Notes: generated by a model from the sequence alone, not told the origin. A DNA stretch of 64,000 nucleotides from Salegentibacter salinarum (GCF_900168115.1 NZ_FUZC01000001.1:558001-622000), one strand, 5' to 3'; shown: positions 53,157-62,363, counted from the first letter of the stretch. Made by a program: numbers and translations.

Positions 53157-53669
53157 TTAATTTTTAGGTTTTTTATACAAAGGTACCGATGAGCAGGCCT
53201 CACCATACATTAAACTTTTTACTACGGGTTGTAGTTTTTCTATCAAAAGTAAATAAGCATTCTTTGGAACCGGTTTGTGCGAACAGCCTTTAATAATCAC
53301 AGGTTTATCTGTAAGATCACTAACATCCATTTTGTTAATAGCTTCGGTGTAAAGTACAGTTTCCAGTGTTTCCAGGTTTCCGGTAATCACTTTTTTGGCA
53401 TAAGGCTGCAAATAGGTGGCTAAAAGCATAAACGCCCAGGCCGGGATTATCGCATCACTGGAGCAGGTAAGGGCTATAAATTTACCCTGATATTGGCTCC
53501 AGTCGTGGTTTTTTGCATGTTCCCTAAATTCTCCTTCTCGCAAAACAAAACCTTCCAGAAGCCAGTCTTTCACATCAAACACCACGCGTTCCCCTTCAGG
53601 ATAATAATCCTCAAGGTTGAAGGTGATAAGTTTACTGTTGGCTATGCGGTTTACAATTTCTTCGGCCAT
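53157..53669 (-). CDS. DUF2480 family protein
   Basis: A 170-residue cytoplasmic protein (no signal peptide). Family marks are NLEDYYPEGERVVFDVKDWL, a long AWAFMLLATYLQPYAKKV helix and the C-terminal KGCSHKPVPKNAYL and YGEACSSVPLYKK. The Cys residues (LTCSSDAI, KGCSHK, GEACSS) might bind a metal or Fe-S centre. DUF2480 is restricted mostly to Bacteroidota and usually lies in suf operons, as here, 53 nt after the DUF59 gene. Function unknown. Confidence 0.85.
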   Translation of the reverse strand: MAEEIVNRIANSKLITFNLEDYYPEGERVVFDVKDWLLEGFVLREGEFREHAKNHDWSQYQGKFIALTCSSDAIIPAWAFMLLATYLQPYAKKVITGNLETLETVLYTEAINKMDVSDLTDKPVIIKGCSHKPVPKNAYLLLIEKLQPVVKSLMYGEACSSVPLYKKPKN

Positions 53670-53722
53670 AAATGGAGTTGAATGTTAATGGTTAAAAGTT
53701 AATCGGTTAAAACTTTTAGAAA

Positions 53723-54046
53723 CTATAAAAGGCCCAATTCCAATTTTGCTTCTTCACTAATAAGGTCCTGGTTCCACGGTGGATCGAATGTAATTTCTAC
53801 TTCGGCGTCTTTTACAGTATCTATAGAAGCTACCCTTTCCTTTACTTCCTGCGGCAAACTTTCGGCTACAGGGCAGTTTGGTGTGGTTAAGGTCATTAAT
53901 ATTTTTACTTCGTGATCGGTGTTTACCATCACGTCGTAAATAAGCCCTAATTCGTATATATCTACGGGAATTTCAGGGTCGTAAATGGTTTTTAAAACCG
54001 TTACGATTTTCTCTCCTAATTCCTCGGTGTTTATTTCTTTTTCCAT
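53723..54046 (-). CDS. SUF-associated DUF59/MIP18 family protein (SufT-like)
   Basis: A ~107-residue MIP18-family domain: KTIYDPEIPVDIYELGLIYDV, MTLTTPNCPVAESLPQEV with the conserved Cys, and DPPWNQDLISEEAKLELGLL at the C-terminus. In other bacteria the SufT group helps Fe-S maturation. The ATG at 54046 lies 1 nt after the sufE stop; a longer start is not needed. The position between sufE and DUF2480 fits a target-protein maturation role. Confidence 0.9.
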   Translation of the reverse strand: MEKEINTEELGEKIVTVLKTIYDPEIPVDIYELGLIYDVMVNTDHEVKILMTLTTPNCPVAESLPQEVKERVASIDTVKDAEVEITFDPPWNQDLISEEAKLELGLL

Positions 54047-54047
54047 C

Positions 54048-54476
54048 TTAATTGAGTTGTGTTTGGTATGCCACGGCATACATTTTAAGTTGCTTGATCA
54101 TACTCACCAAGCCATTGGCGCGAGTAGGAGACAAGTGCTCTTTTAGACCAATATCATCAATAAATTGAGTGTCGGCTTCAATAATTGCCGAAGGGTGATG
54201 ATTGGAAAATGCCCTGATTAAAATAGCTACTATTCCTTTGGTAATTATCGCGTCGCTATCGGCAGTAAAAATCAGTTTTTCATTTTCCAGCTCGGCGTGA
54301 ACCCACACTTTACTTTGGCAACCTTTAATAAGGTTTTCGTCTATTTTATATTTTTCGTCTATAAGCGGAAGCGCTTTTCCAAGCTCTATCATATACTCAT
54401 AACGCTGCATCCAGTCGTCGAACATTGCAAACTCGTCTACAATTTCTTCCTGTATTTCCTGTATCGTCTTACTCAC
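54048..54476 (-). CDS. sufE: SufE cysteine desulfurase activator
   Basis: A 142-residue sulfur acceptor. Cys53 in LIKGCQSKVWVH takes the persulfide sulfur from SufS and passes it to SufB. Other family segments are YMIELGKALP and SPTRANGLVSMIKQLK near the C-terminus. The gene overlaps the upstream META lipoprotein by 8 nt and is 1 nt from the DUF59 gene, so the block is tightly coupled. Confidence 0.94.
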   Translation of the reverse strand: MSKTIQEIQEEIVDEFAMFDDWMQRYEYMIELGKALPLIDEKYKIDENLIKGCQSKVWVHAELENEKLIFTADSDAIITKGIVAILIRAFSNHHPSAIIEADTQFIDDIGLKEHLSPTRANGLVSMIKQLKMYAVAYQTQLN

Positions 54477-54897
54477 TGTTTTCTTTTTTTTGCAGGTTTA
54501 AAAGCTCCTGATTTTCTTCAGATAAAAATATTAAATCTTTATCGCTAATTTTAACATTTCTAATCTCCGGGATTACTTCATTAAAAATTTCTTCATATTC
54601 CATCTGTCCTTCGCAGTACATTTTTGTTCCAAGCGGCGGATTGAATTTTACAATAGAATCTTCAATCTTATAAGCCGTTACAAAATTATTGCACCCGGTT
54701 TTTCCCGAAAGTCGTTGTTCTGAACCATTAAAATTTAAGATAAAACCTTCGGAAGAAATATCTTCTCCATCCATTTCCAGCAATTCATAATCGCCGTTAA
54801 GTGAATTCAGATCTGCGGGATCTTCTGAAATTTTTTCTTCTGAATTTCCGCAGGAAACAATTAGAAATAAACTTAATATAAATAGTAATTTCTTCAT
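54469..54897 (-). CDS. META domain lipoprotein inside the suf operon
   Basis: A ~142-residue protein. Signal sequence MKKLLFILSLFLIVSCGNSE gives a lipobox with Cys16, so it is likely an outer- or inner-membrane lipoprotein. The ATG at 54897 starts this signal; a longer frame to 54957 is not needed. The body opens LNGDYELLEMDGEDIS and has GKTGCNNFVTAYKI, the pattern of META/HslJ-type domains. It starts 10 nt after sufS and overlaps sufE by 8 nt, so it is made with the Fe-S machinery although exported. Role unknown. Confidence 0.75.
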   Translation of the reverse strand: MKKLLFILSLFLIVSCGNSEEKISEDPADLNSLNGDYELLEMDGEDISSEGFILNFNGSEQRLSGKTGCNNFVTAYKIEDSIVKFNPPLGTKMYCEGQMEYEEIFNEVIPEIRNVKISDKDLIFLSEENQELLNLQKKENSE

Positions 54898-54907
54898 TAT
54901 GCTGTAT

Positions 54908-56146
54908 TTAAGAAAGCATTGATTTTGCTTTTTTAACCGCATCAATAAACCGGTCAATTTCTTCTTTTGTATTATAAAACGAAAAAGAAGCTCTAACCGT
55001 ACCCGGAATTTTATAAAAATCCATAATGGGCTGTGCGCAATGATGCCCGGTCCTTACCGCGATACCCATTTTGTCGACAAGTGTACCAATATCATACGGA
55101 TGAAGCCCTTCAATATTAAAAGAAATCACTGCGGTCTTGTCTCTGGCAGTCCCGTAGAGTTTCATTCCTTCAATTTCCTGAAGTTTTAAAGTAGCATAAC
55201 CCAGCAATTCTTCTTCGTAGCGAGATATTGCTTCAAAACCTATAGCGTTCATATAATCAAGTGCAGCAGCGAAAGCAATACCGCCACAAATATTTGGCGT
55301 CCCGGCTTCAAATTTATGCGGGAGTTCCGCATAAGTTGTTTTTTCAAAACTTACCGTAGCAATCATCTCGCCACCACCCTGATAGGGCGGGAGTTTGTTA
55401 AGCCATTCTTCTTTCCCGTATAAAACGCCAACTCCGGTTGGGCCACACATTTTATGGGCAGAAACCACGTAAAAATCCACATTCAAGGCCTGTACATCCG
55501 CTTTAATATGGGGAGCGGCTTGTGCACCATCTATTAAAACGGCTGCGCCTTTTTCGTGGGCCTTATCTATAATCTTTTTAATAGGATTTATGGTTCCCAA
55601 CGCGTTTGATACGTGATTCAAGAAAACCATTTTTGTTTTTTCTGAAAGTAATTTTTCAAAAGACTCATAAATAAGTTCTCCCTGCTCGTTCATAGGAATA
55701 ACTTTCAGTATTGCGCCCGTTTTTTCACAAAGCATTTGCCAGGGAACAATATTGGAGTGGTGCTCTAATGCGGAAACCAGAATTTCATCTCCCTCTTTCA
55801 GGACTGAAGCGAAACCACTTGCCACAAGATTAATCCCATGCGTAGTTCCTGATGTAAAAATGATTTCGTGAGTTTTTTCAGCATTAAAATGTTGCTGAAT
55901 CTTTTTCCTGGCGCCTTCGTATTTATCGGTTGCTTCCTGAGACAGGCTGTGCACACCACGATGAATGTTGGCATTGTAATTAGAATAATAATCTACAATT
56001 GCATTCATCACCTGCTTTGGCGTTTGCGAAGTGGCCGCATTATCCAGATAGACCAAGGGATAACCATTAACTTCCCTATTTAAAATAGGGAAGTCTTTTC
56101 TTATTTCTTCAACGTTAAATGCTATATTATTAGTAGCAATGCTCAT
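54908..56146 (-). CDS. sufS: Cysteine desulfurase SufS
   Basis: A 412-residue group II cysteine desulfurase that frees sulfur from cysteine for Fe-S assembly. Lys232 in VSAHKMCGPTG binds PLP; the catalytic Cys is in RTGHHCAQP near residue 372, as in group II enzymes. Opening VYLDNAATSQTPK and SALEHHSNIVPW are typical. It lies 47 nt after sufD and 10 nt before the META lipoprotein. Confidence 0.95.
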   Translation of the reverse strand: MSIATNNIAFNVEEIRKDFPILNREVNGYPLVYLDNAATSQTPKQVMNAIVDYYSNYNANIHRGVHSLSQEATDKYEGARKKIQQHFNAEKTHEIIFTSGTTHGINLVASGFASVLKEGDEILVSALEHHSNIVPWQMLCEKTGAILKVIPMNEQGELIYESFEKLLSEKTKMVFLNHVSNALGTINPIKKIIDKAHEKGAAVLIDGAQAAPHIKADVQALNVDFYVVSAHKMCGPTGVGVLYGKEEWLNKLPPYQGGGEMIATVSFEKTTYAELPHKFEAGTPNICGGIAFAAALDYMNAIGFEAISRYEEELLGYATLKLQEIEGMKLYGTARDKTAVISFNIEGLHPYDIGTLVDKMGIAVRTGHHCAQPIMDFYKIPGTVRASFSFYNTKEEIDRFIDAVKKAKSMLS

Positions 56147-56193
56147 TTTTATATTGATTTGAGGATCCTTTTAAAGCTACTTTAGATAGCGAT

Positions 56194-57510
56194 TTACAGG
56201 TTGAATCCTAATTCTACACCCAGTTTAAGGGCTATAAGTTTATTAATTCTCTTTTTAATTTCCGGGATTTTCACACTTGCCAATACATTATTTGCAAAAG
56301 CGTACATTAAAAGTCCGCTGGCTTCTTTTCTTGGAATCCCACGTGATTGAAGATAGAACAAAGCTTCTTCGTCTAACTGCCCAATAGTACAACCGTGGCT
56401 ACATTTAACATCATCTGCAAAAATTTCCAGCTGAGGTTTTGAGTTTATGGTTGCTTTATCGTTTAATAAAACATTATTGTTAGACTGATAAGCGTTTGTT
56501 TTTTGCGCTTCTTTTTCAACAACTACTTTTCCGTTAAAAACACCGACTGATTTTTCATCAAAAATACCCTTGTAATCCTGGTGGGATTCGCAATTTGGTT
56601 CAATGTGATGCACCAGGGTATTGTGATCTACGTGTTGTTTTCCTTCAATGATAGTTATACCTTTCATTGTAGAATCTATGCGTTCTCCTCTTTGATAGAA
56701 ATTCAGGTTGTTTCGGGTTAATTTTCCTCCCAGGGAAAAAGTATGTACCGAACAGAAACTTTCTGATTTCTGTTCTATGTAGGTATTATCAATTAAAGAA
56801 GCAGAAAGTTTATCGTTCTGAACCTTGTAATAATCTACAATAGCACGTTTATCGGCAAAAATTTCAGTAACCGAGTTGGTAAGCACCGGTTGATCTGTTA
56901 AACTCTGGTGACGCTCAATAATCTGGCAGTGTGAATTCTCGTCTACCACAATTAAATTACGAGGCTGTACTAATAAAGAAGATTCATTTCCGGTAGAGAA
57001 ATTAATAATCTGAATTGGCTTATCGGCCAGAGTATTCTTGTGAATATGAATAAAAGCACCCTCCTTGGTAAAAGCAGTATTCAACGAGTTTAGTCCGTTT
57101 TTTGGAGCAAGTTTGTTGAAATAATTATCAATTACCGGCTTATAAAGATCTTTATTCAAAGCCGAAGACATTAGGCAAACATCAATCTTATCGTGCGTGG
57201 TGCTGGATAAGTGTGATGAGTAAATACCGTCTATAAACACCAAGTCGTAAGTATCAATCTCGTGTATAAAGTATTTTTTAATGTCCTTGTATTCTAGAGC
57301 GTTTTCCTTCTTTGGGAAAAGACTGTAGTCTTCCTTTAAAATCGATTTAAGGGAAGTGTATTTGTAATCTTCTTCCTTTCGGCTAGGGAAACCTATAGTT
57401 TCAAAATCCTTAATCGCCTGATTTCTTATTTTATGAAGATCATCGTTAGTCCCTGTGTACTCTTCTTCAAAAGCCAGGAAAGATGATACTAATTTCTCTT
57501 TTAATTCCAT
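56194..57510 (-). CDS. sufD: Fe-S assembly scaffold protein SufD
   Basis: A 438-residue right-handed beta-helix protein, partner of SufB and SufC in the SufBC2D scaffold. Typical sequence includes PSRKEEDYKYTSLKSIL near the N-terminus, HVDHNTLVHHIEPNCESHQDYKG-like stretches (TLVHHIEPNCES) and the C-terminal CSHGCTIGQLDEEALFYLQSRGI. The gap to sufC (93 nt) contains two small palindromes; the gap to sufS is 47 nt. Confidence 0.95.
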   Translation of the reverse strand: MELKEKLVSSFLAFEEEYTGTNDDLHKIRNQAIKDFETIGFPSRKEEDYKYTSLKSILKEDYSLFPKKENALEYKDIKKYFIHEIDTYDLVFIDGIYSSHLSSTTHDKIDVCLMSSALNKDLYKPVIDNYFNKLAPKNGLNSLNTAFTKEGAFIHIHKNTLADKPIQIINFSTGNESSLLVQPRNLIVVDENSHCQIIERHQSLTDQPVLTNSVTEIFADKRAIVDYYKVQNDKLSASLIDNTYIEQKSESFCSVHTFSLGGKLTRNNLNFYQRGERIDSTMKGITIIEGKQHVDHNTLVHHIEPNCESHQDYKGIFDEKSVGVFNGKVVVEKEAQKTNAYQSNNNVLLNDKATINSKPQLEIFADDVKCSHGCTIGQLDEEALFYLQSRGIPRKEASGLLMYAFANNVLASVKIPEIKKRINKLIALKLGVELGFNL

Positions 57511-57526
57511 TATAATGTATTTTGTC

Positions 57527-57568
57527 TTTCCCGCATAGGCGGGAAACTTGGCCAGTCTTTAAAAGACT
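57527..57568. repeat. Two palindromes between sufC and sufD
   Basis: TTTCCCGC (57527-57534) and GCGGGAAA (57539-57546) form an 8-bp stem with a 4-nt loop. AGTCTTT (57554-57560) and AAAGACT (57562-57568) form a second. They lie inside the operon and might tune sufC/sufD stoichiometry or processing. Confidence 0.55.
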
Positions 57569-57603
57569 AAAATAGCTTTTCTTACTTTTCTCGAAATAAG
57601 TTA

Positions 57604-58356
57604 TTAGATCGCTTTTTCAGCTTTAACCCATTCGTAACCTCTTTCTTCCAGCTCGAGTGCAAGTTCTTTGCCGCCAGATTTTACTATTTTACCATCTATC
57701 ATTACGTGGACAACATCTGGTACAATATAGTTAAGTAAACGCTGGTAGTGAGTAATAAGCAATACTGCGTTGTCTTTGCTTCTTAATTTGTTCACTCCAT
57801 CGGCAACAATTTTAAGCGCGTCAATATCCAGACCTGAATCGGTTTCATCTAAAATAGCCAGTTTTGGCTCTAACATTGCCATTTGAAAGATCTCGTTTCT
57901 TTTCTTTTCTCCACCTGAAAATCCATCATTTAAAGATCTTGACAAAAATTTACGGTCAATTTCAAGACTTTCGGATTTCTCTCTAATCTTTTTCAGCATT
58001 TCATTTGCTGGCATATCTTCGAGTCCGTTGGCTTTTCTATGAGCATTGATTGCTGTTCTCATAAAATTTGTAACTGAAACTCCGGGAATTTCCACCGGAT
58101 ATTGAAAAGAAAGAAAGATACCTTTATGAGCTCTTTCTTCAGGATCCATTTCTGAAATCTCTGTGTTTTCAAAAAGTATTTCTCCTTGGGTTTGTTCAAA
58201 TTCCTCTTTCCCGGCAATTACCGAAGAAAGTGTACTTTTTCCTGAACCGTTAGGTCCCATAATGGCGTGAACTTCTCCCGGATTAATTTCAAGATTAATT
58301 CCTTTAAGGATTTCTTTATCTTCTATACTCGCGTGTAAATTCTTTACTTTTAGCAT
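57604..58356 (-). CDS. sufC: Fe-S assembly ATPase SufC
   Basis: A 250-residue ABC-type ATPase that drives the SufBCD scaffold. Walker A is GPNGSGKST, the ABC signature is GFSGGEKKRNEIFQ, and Walker B is AILDETDSGLD, followed by the switch His in LLITHYQRLL. Length and all motifs are normal. It lies between the 129-residue lipoprotein gene (43 nt away) and sufD. Confidence 0.96.
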   Translation of the reverse strand: MLKVKNLHASIEDKEILKGINLEINPGEVHAIMGPNGSGKSTLSSVIAGKEEFEQTQGEILFENTEISEMDPEERAHKGIFLSFQYPVEIPGVSVTNFMRTAINAHRKANGLEDMPANEMLKKIREKSESLEIDRKFLSRSLNDGFSGGEKKRNEIFQMAMLEPKLAILDETDSGLDIDALKIVADGVNKLRSKDNAVLLITHYQRLLNYIVPDVVHVMIDGKIVKSGGKELALELEERGYEWVKAEKAI

Positions 58357-58399
58357 AAATTATCTGTATGCATCCCGAATAAAATTTGGGATTGGTTTA

Positions 58400-58789
58400 T
58401 TATTCTTCTTCCTGATTTTCTAAAGCCTTCTCAGACTCCAGAATTTCTATAATTTCTCTTATTTCTATATTCTCGTCCCAGCCTTCCTGTCTTGGGTTGG
58501 GAACAATTTTTCCTTTAACTCTTACCGGAACCATATCAAATTCTTCTTTCTGAAATGGTTGTACCTGTTCGGCCAGTACTTTGGACATAGAGTCTATGGT
58601 GACCCCGTAAACAAAATCGGTTCCTCTTAAAATTGCTGCATCGCCGGCATAGATGAATTCCCCGGTTAGCGTTTGAATGCTATCGGGAACTTTTTCTGTT
58701 TCAGGCTGGTTCATAAGATCCTGGCGGCCTTCGTCCTGGCAGGAAAAAGCCGTAACAGCAAGAGTAAGAATTAGCAAAAACTTCTTCAT
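58400..58789 (-). CDS. Lipoprotein of unknown function between sufB and sufC
   Basis: A ~129-residue protein. The ATG at 58789 begins a lipoprotein signal (MKKFLLILTLAVTAFSCQDE, Cys17). The body has a short beta-rich domain with VPVRVKGKIVPNPRQEGW and an acidic end (ESEKALENQEEE). It resembles OB-fold-like small lipoproteins of the NlpE type only loosely. It sits 24 nt after sufB and 43 nt before sufC, so it is inside the operon. Why an exported lipoprotein is placed between two cytoplasmic scaffold genes is not clear. Confidence 0.7.
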   Translation of the reverse strand: MKKFLLILTLAVTAFSCQDEGRQDLMNQPETEKVPDSIQTLTGEFIYAGDAAILRGTDFVYGVTIDSMSKVLAEQVQPFQKEEFDMVPVRVKGKIVPNPRQEGWDENIEIREIIEILESEKALENQEEE

Positions 58790-58813
58790 TTCTTCAATCT
58801 TCATTTTCCCTTT

Positions 58814-60259
58814 TTATCCTACAGATCCTTCAAGGGAAATTTCTAATAGTTTTTGTGCTTCCACAGCAAACTCCATAGGCAATTTGTTCAATACCTCTTT
58901 ACTAAAACCGTTTACGATAAGTGCAATAGCTTTTTCGGTATCAATACCACGCTGATTGCAGTAGAAAATCTGGTCTTCCCCAATTTTACTGGTGGTAGCT
59001 TCGTGTTCTACCTGCCCGGTTTTATTTTTAACTTCAATATACGGGAAGGTATGCGCGCCACATTTATTTCCCATTAAAAGGGAATCACATTGGGAAAAGT
59101 TACGTGCGTTTTCGGCTCTGGCGTTTATTTGCACGAGTCCGCGATAGGAGTTTTGCGACTGTCCTGCAGAAATACCTTTAGAAATAATGGTACTCTTGGT
59201 ATTTTTACCTAGGTGAACCATTTTGGTGCCGGTATCTGCCTGTTGGTGGTTGTTGGTAACCGCGATTGAATAAAATTCACCAATAGAATTATCTCCTTTT
59301 AAAATACAGGATGGATATTTCCAGGTTACTGCCGATCCGGTTTCAACCTGTGTCCAGGAAATCTTCGCTCCTTTTTCGCAAATTCCACGTTTGGTTACAA
59401 AATTGTAAACCCCACCTTTTCCTTCTTTACTTCCAGGGAACCAGTTTTGAACAGTACTATATTTAATTTCCGCCTCGTCTAAAGCTACTAACTCTACTAC
59501 CGCCGCGTGTAATTGATTTTCATCACGGGTTGGTGCAGTACAACCTTCAAGGTAACTAACATAGCTCCCGGGCTCTGCAACTACAAGCGTACGCTCAAAT
59601 TGCCCTGTCCCGGCCTGGTTAATTCTAAAATACGTTGAAAGTTCCATTGGGCACCTAACGCCTTTTGGAATGTAGCAAAACGAACCATCACTAAATACTG
59701 CGGAATTCAATGCCGCGTAAAAATTATCGGTTGTAGGTACTACTGAACCAATATATTTTTTAACAAGCTCCGGATGTTCTCTGATTGCTTCTGAAATTGA
59801 ACAGAAAATAATTCCTTTTTCAGCAAGTGTCTTTTTAAAAGTTGTAGTAACTGAAACAGAATCCATAACTACATCTACGGCAACACCGGCAAGTTTTTTC
59901 TGTTCGTCTACCGAAATTCCAAGTTTTTTGAAGGTATCCAGCAATTCAGGATCTACTTCGTCTAAACTCTCGTATTTCGGTTTTTTATTAGGAGCCGAAT
60001 AGTAAGAAATATTCTGAAAATTAGGCTTTTCGTAATGTACGTTAGCCCATTCAGGTTCTTTCATGGTTTTCCAGTGGCGATATGCTTTAAGTCGCCATTC
60101 AGTCATCCACTCGGGTTCTTCTTTCTTCTTGGAGATCGCTCTAACAATATCTTCATTTAATCCCACGGGAAATGTATCCGATTCAATATCGGTATAAAAC
60201 CCGTACTCATATTCTTTCGTTTCGAGCTCTTTTTTTAAATCATCTTCAGTATATGCCAT
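58814..60259 (-). CDS. sufB: Fe-S assembly scaffold protein SufB
   Basis: A 481-residue core scaffold protein of SufBCD. Family sequence includes [83 protein letters not shown] and the C-terminal [15 protein letters not shown]. The Cys in NFSQCDSLL corresponds to the Fe-S/persulfide site. Length is normal. Lies 74 nt after sufA. Confidence 0.97.
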   Translation of the reverse strand: MAYTEDDLKKELETKEYEYGFYTDIESDTFPVGLNEDIVRAISKKKEEPEWMTEWRLKAYRHWKTMKEPEWANVHYEKPNFQNISYYSAPNKKPKYESLDEVDPELLDTFKKLGISVDEQKKLAGVAVDVVMDSVSVTTTFKKTLAEKGIIFCSISEAIREHPELVKKYIGSVVPTTDNFYAALNSAVFSDGSFCYIPKGVRCPMELSTYFRINQAGTGQFERTLVVAEPGSYVSYLEGCTAPTRDENQLHAAVVELVALDEAEIKYSTVQNWFPGSKEGKGGVYNFVTKRGICEKGAKISWTQVETGSAVTWKYPSCILKGDNSIGEFYSIAVTNNHQQADTGTKMVHLGKNTKSTIISKGISAGQSQNSYRGLVQINARAENARNFSQCDSLLMGNKCGAHTFPYIEVKNKTGQVEHEATTSKIGEDQIFYCNQRGIDTEKAIALIVNGFSKEVLNKLPMEFAVEAQKLLEISLEGSVG

Positions 60260-60333
60260 CTCAATTTTTTCTAAAATTATTTAAGGAACAATGTTTAAAA
60301 TTCTTGTTTTTAAATTTTGTTCCTTCTAATTAA

Positions 60334-60663
60334 TTACAGAGAAAAACTTTCTCCGCATCCGCAGGTTCTTTGGGCGTTTGGATTATTAAATACAAATCCC
60401 TTGCCGTTTAATCCGCCGGAAAATTCTAAAACGGTTCCCGCCAGGTATAAAACACTGCGTTTATCTACTACTATTTTTATATCGTTGTCTTCAAAAAGTT
60501 TGTCGTCTTCGGCTTTAGATTTGTCAAAATTCAATTCGTAGGACAAACCGGAGCAGCCTCCGCTTTTTACACCTACACGAACAAAGTCTTGCAAATTGTC
60601 AAAACCCTCTTCACTCATAAGTGCGGCAATCTTTTTTTTAGCGCTTTCGCTTACTTTTATCAT
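60334..60663 (-). CDS. sufA: A-type Fe-S carrier protein (SufA/IscA family)
   Basis: A 109-residue A-type carrier. The three Cys ligands are Cys37 (SGGCSGLSY), Cys101 and Cys103 (RTCGCGESFSL). It takes clusters from SufBCD and hands them to target enzymes. It is the first gene of a minus-strand run of eleven: sufA, sufB, lipoprotein, sufC, sufD, sufS, META lipoprotein, sufE, DUF59, DUF2480, DUF3078. IscA, ErpA and SufA cannot be told apart from sequence alone; the context favours SufA. Confidence 0.93.
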   Translation of the reverse strand: MIKVSESAKKKIAALMSEEGFDNLQDFVRVGVKSGGCSGLSYELNFDKSKAEDDKLFEDNDIKIVVDKRSVLYLAGTVLEFSGGLNGKGFVFNNPNAQRTCGCGESFSL

Positions 60664-60693
60664 AGCTTAAAAAGATTAATTCTAAATTGGGTA

Positions 60694-60701
60694 CAAATAT
60701 A
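60694..60701 (-). promoter_or_regulatory. -7 element (TATATTTG) for the suf operon
   Basis: On the minus strand TATATTTG lies ~31 nt before the sufA ATG (plus-strand complement CAAATATA). Fits TAnnTTTG; no clear -33 at the usual spacing. It is the only good candidate for the start of the eleven-gene operon. Confidence 0.5.
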
Positions 60702-60938
60702 CTATAAAACAAGCGGTTTACCATAGCGCTAGTATATGTTTTAAGAATACATTGATAAGTCCTGCCAATTCTAATTTTTGAAATGTCACTTGCTTTTAAA
60801 TAACTGAAAATTAAGGCATTTAGTATTTAATTTCAATTCTTTCTGAAATAAGTAAACCGTCGTTTTTTTAATCTATGCCTATCTTTATAATGGCAGTTGA
60901 ATAATATTCAGTTATTTTGCAAATTAAAATAATTAGTT

Positions 60939-62012
60939 ATGTTTCAGGATAGTCAGGATATGCGTACAAACCTTTCAGAATTAGGTGAGTTTGGCTTAAT
61001 AGATCACCTTACCAAAGGTTTTGAGCCCAAACTTTCTTCAACCGTAAAAGCAATTGGTGATGATGCTGCGGTATTAAATTTTGAAAATAAACACACCATA
61101 GTTACTACCGATCTTTTGGTGGAGGGTGTTCATTTTGATCTGGCCTACATGCCTCTTAAACATCTGGGCTATAAAGCCGTAATGGTAAATGCTTCAGATG
61201 TTTACGCAATGAATGCAAAAGCTACTCAAATTACCGTTTCTATTGCGGCTTCCAATAGGTTTCCGGTAGAAGCTCTGGAAGAATTATACTCCGGAATTGA
61301 GCTGGCTGCAAAATTATACAATATTGATGTAGTTGGTGGGGATACTACTTCTTCAACTTCAGGATTATTAATTAGTATTACTGCGCTTGGCATTGCCGAA
61401 AAAGAGGATATTGTTTACCGAAGCGGGGCAAAACCTAATGATCTTTTAGTGGTTACCGGTGATCTTGGTGCGGCCTATATGGGATTGCAAATTTTAGAGC
61501 GTGAAAAAGAGGTTTTTAAAGCGAACCCGAATGCCCAACCCGATCTTGATCCTTATACTTATCTAATTGAAAGACAGTTAAAACCTGAAGCCAGAAAGGA
61601 CATAGCGCCTTTGCTGAAAGAGCTTGGAGTAAAGCCAACTTCTATGATAGATATTAGCGACGGACTTTCTTCTGAAATTATTCATTTGTGTAAAAACTCG
61701 CAGGTTGGAGCGAATTTATATGAAGAAAAAATTCCGTTAGATCCTGCTGTTATCTCGGTTTGCGAGGAGTTTGATATAGATAGTACCACTATTGCTTTGA
61801 GCGGTGGTGAAGATTACGAATTGCTTTTCACTATTTCCCAGGATGATTTTGATAAAATAAAAGCAAATCCAAATTTAAGCGTTATTGGACATATGACAGA
61901 GGAAAAAGAAGGAATGCATTTAATAACGCGTGCTAATCAGAAATTGCCATTAATTGCACGAGGCTGGAATTCTATGGAAGATAAAAATGAAAATTCTGAG
62001 AAAAAGGAATAA
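60939..62012 (+). CDS. thiL: Thiamine-monophosphate kinase
   Basis: A 357-residue ATP-dependent kinase making thiamine diphosphate, the cofactor used by Dxs. Family signatures are LSELGEFGLIDHLT, AIGDDAAVL, TTDLLVEGVHFDL, VNASDVYAMNAKATQ, VVGGDTTSS, VTGDLGAAYMGLQ and SMIDISDGLSSEI, ending in LSGGEDYELLFT. Start at ATG 60939 gives a short extension before the conserved RTNLSELG; the next ATG (60960) is possible. A palindrome follows at its stop. Confidence 0.93.
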   Translation: MFQDSQDMRTNLSELGEFGLIDHLTKGFEPKLSSTVKAIGDDAAVLNFENKHTIVTTDLLVEGVHFDLAYMPLKHLGYKAVMVNASDVYAMNAKATQITVSIAASNRFPVEALEELYSGIELAAKLYNIDVVGGDTTSSTSGLLISITALGIAEKEDIVYRSGAKPNDLLVVTGDLGAAYMGLQILEREKEVFKANPNAQPDLDPYTYLIERQLKPEARKDIAPLLKELGVKPTSMIDISDGLSSEIIHLCKNSQVGANLYEEKIPLDPAVISVCEEFDIDSTTIALSGGEDYELLFTISQDDFDKIKANPNLSVIGHMTEEKEGMHLITRANQKLPLIARGWNSMEDKNENSEKKE

Positions 62013-62014
62013 AC

Positions 62015-62036
62015 TTTCGGAATTTTAATTCCGAAA
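62015..62036. terminator. Perfect palindrome between convergent genes (possible bidirectional terminator)
   Basis: TTTCGGAATT and AATTCCGAAA pair perfectly (10 bp) with a TT loop, only 3 nt after the thiL stop and 4 nt before the stop of the gene at 62040. A short AAA/TTT flank on both sides. No long T run, so termination is only likely. Confidence 0.5.
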
Positions 62037-62039
62037 AAT

Positions 62040-62291
62040 TTAAGAAGCGTGGGCATAATGTTTACGCTTTCTTTTTTGATGAATTTTAGAAATATAATCG
62101 TTGGTTTCTTTAAATTTTGGGGTTAGGCGAGCCAGAAAGCCATTTGCGGTATCGGTCATTTCCATACCACATTTCCCGCATTTGTATTCGTGTACGTGAT
62201 CGGTAACATTTTTAGATACACGTAATTTATGTCCGAAAATGCTGCAAAAAACCTTTCCGAACGAAAATCTTGTAGGGTTTTTATCTTTCAT
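62040..62291 (-). CDS. Small Cys protein with zinc-ribbon-like motif
   Basis: An 83-residue basic protein. Cys16 (VFCSIFGHKL), Cys38 and Cys41 (YKCGKCGMEM) with His residues nearby suggest a small zinc ribbon. The C-terminus is strongly basic (KIHQKRKRKHYAH). It is like small DUF1660-type proteins but the match is not certain. It may bind RNA or DNA. It lies between thiL and an alpha/beta hydrolase, 72 bp from the latter, and probably is a single gene. Confidence 0.7.
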   Translation of the reverse strand: MKDKNPTRFSFGKVFCSIFGHKLRVSKNVTDHVHEYKCGKCGMEMTDTANGFLARLTPKFKETNDYISKIHQKRKRKHYAHAS

Positions 62292-62363
62292 AAAAGCTTG
62301 ATTTTCTTGTTTCTGAAAGTCTAAAGTATAAAAAAAAGTTAAACTTTCGATAAAAAGTTAAAA

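Noticed and set aside
57527-57546. Rho-independent terminator between sufC and sufD
   Set aside because: The stem is good but there is no T run on the minus strand and the operon continues.
60664-60938. tRNA or small RNA in the 275 bp between sufA and thiL
   Set aside because: No cloverleaf or conserved T-loop was found; the stretch is AT-rich and holds only promoter signals.
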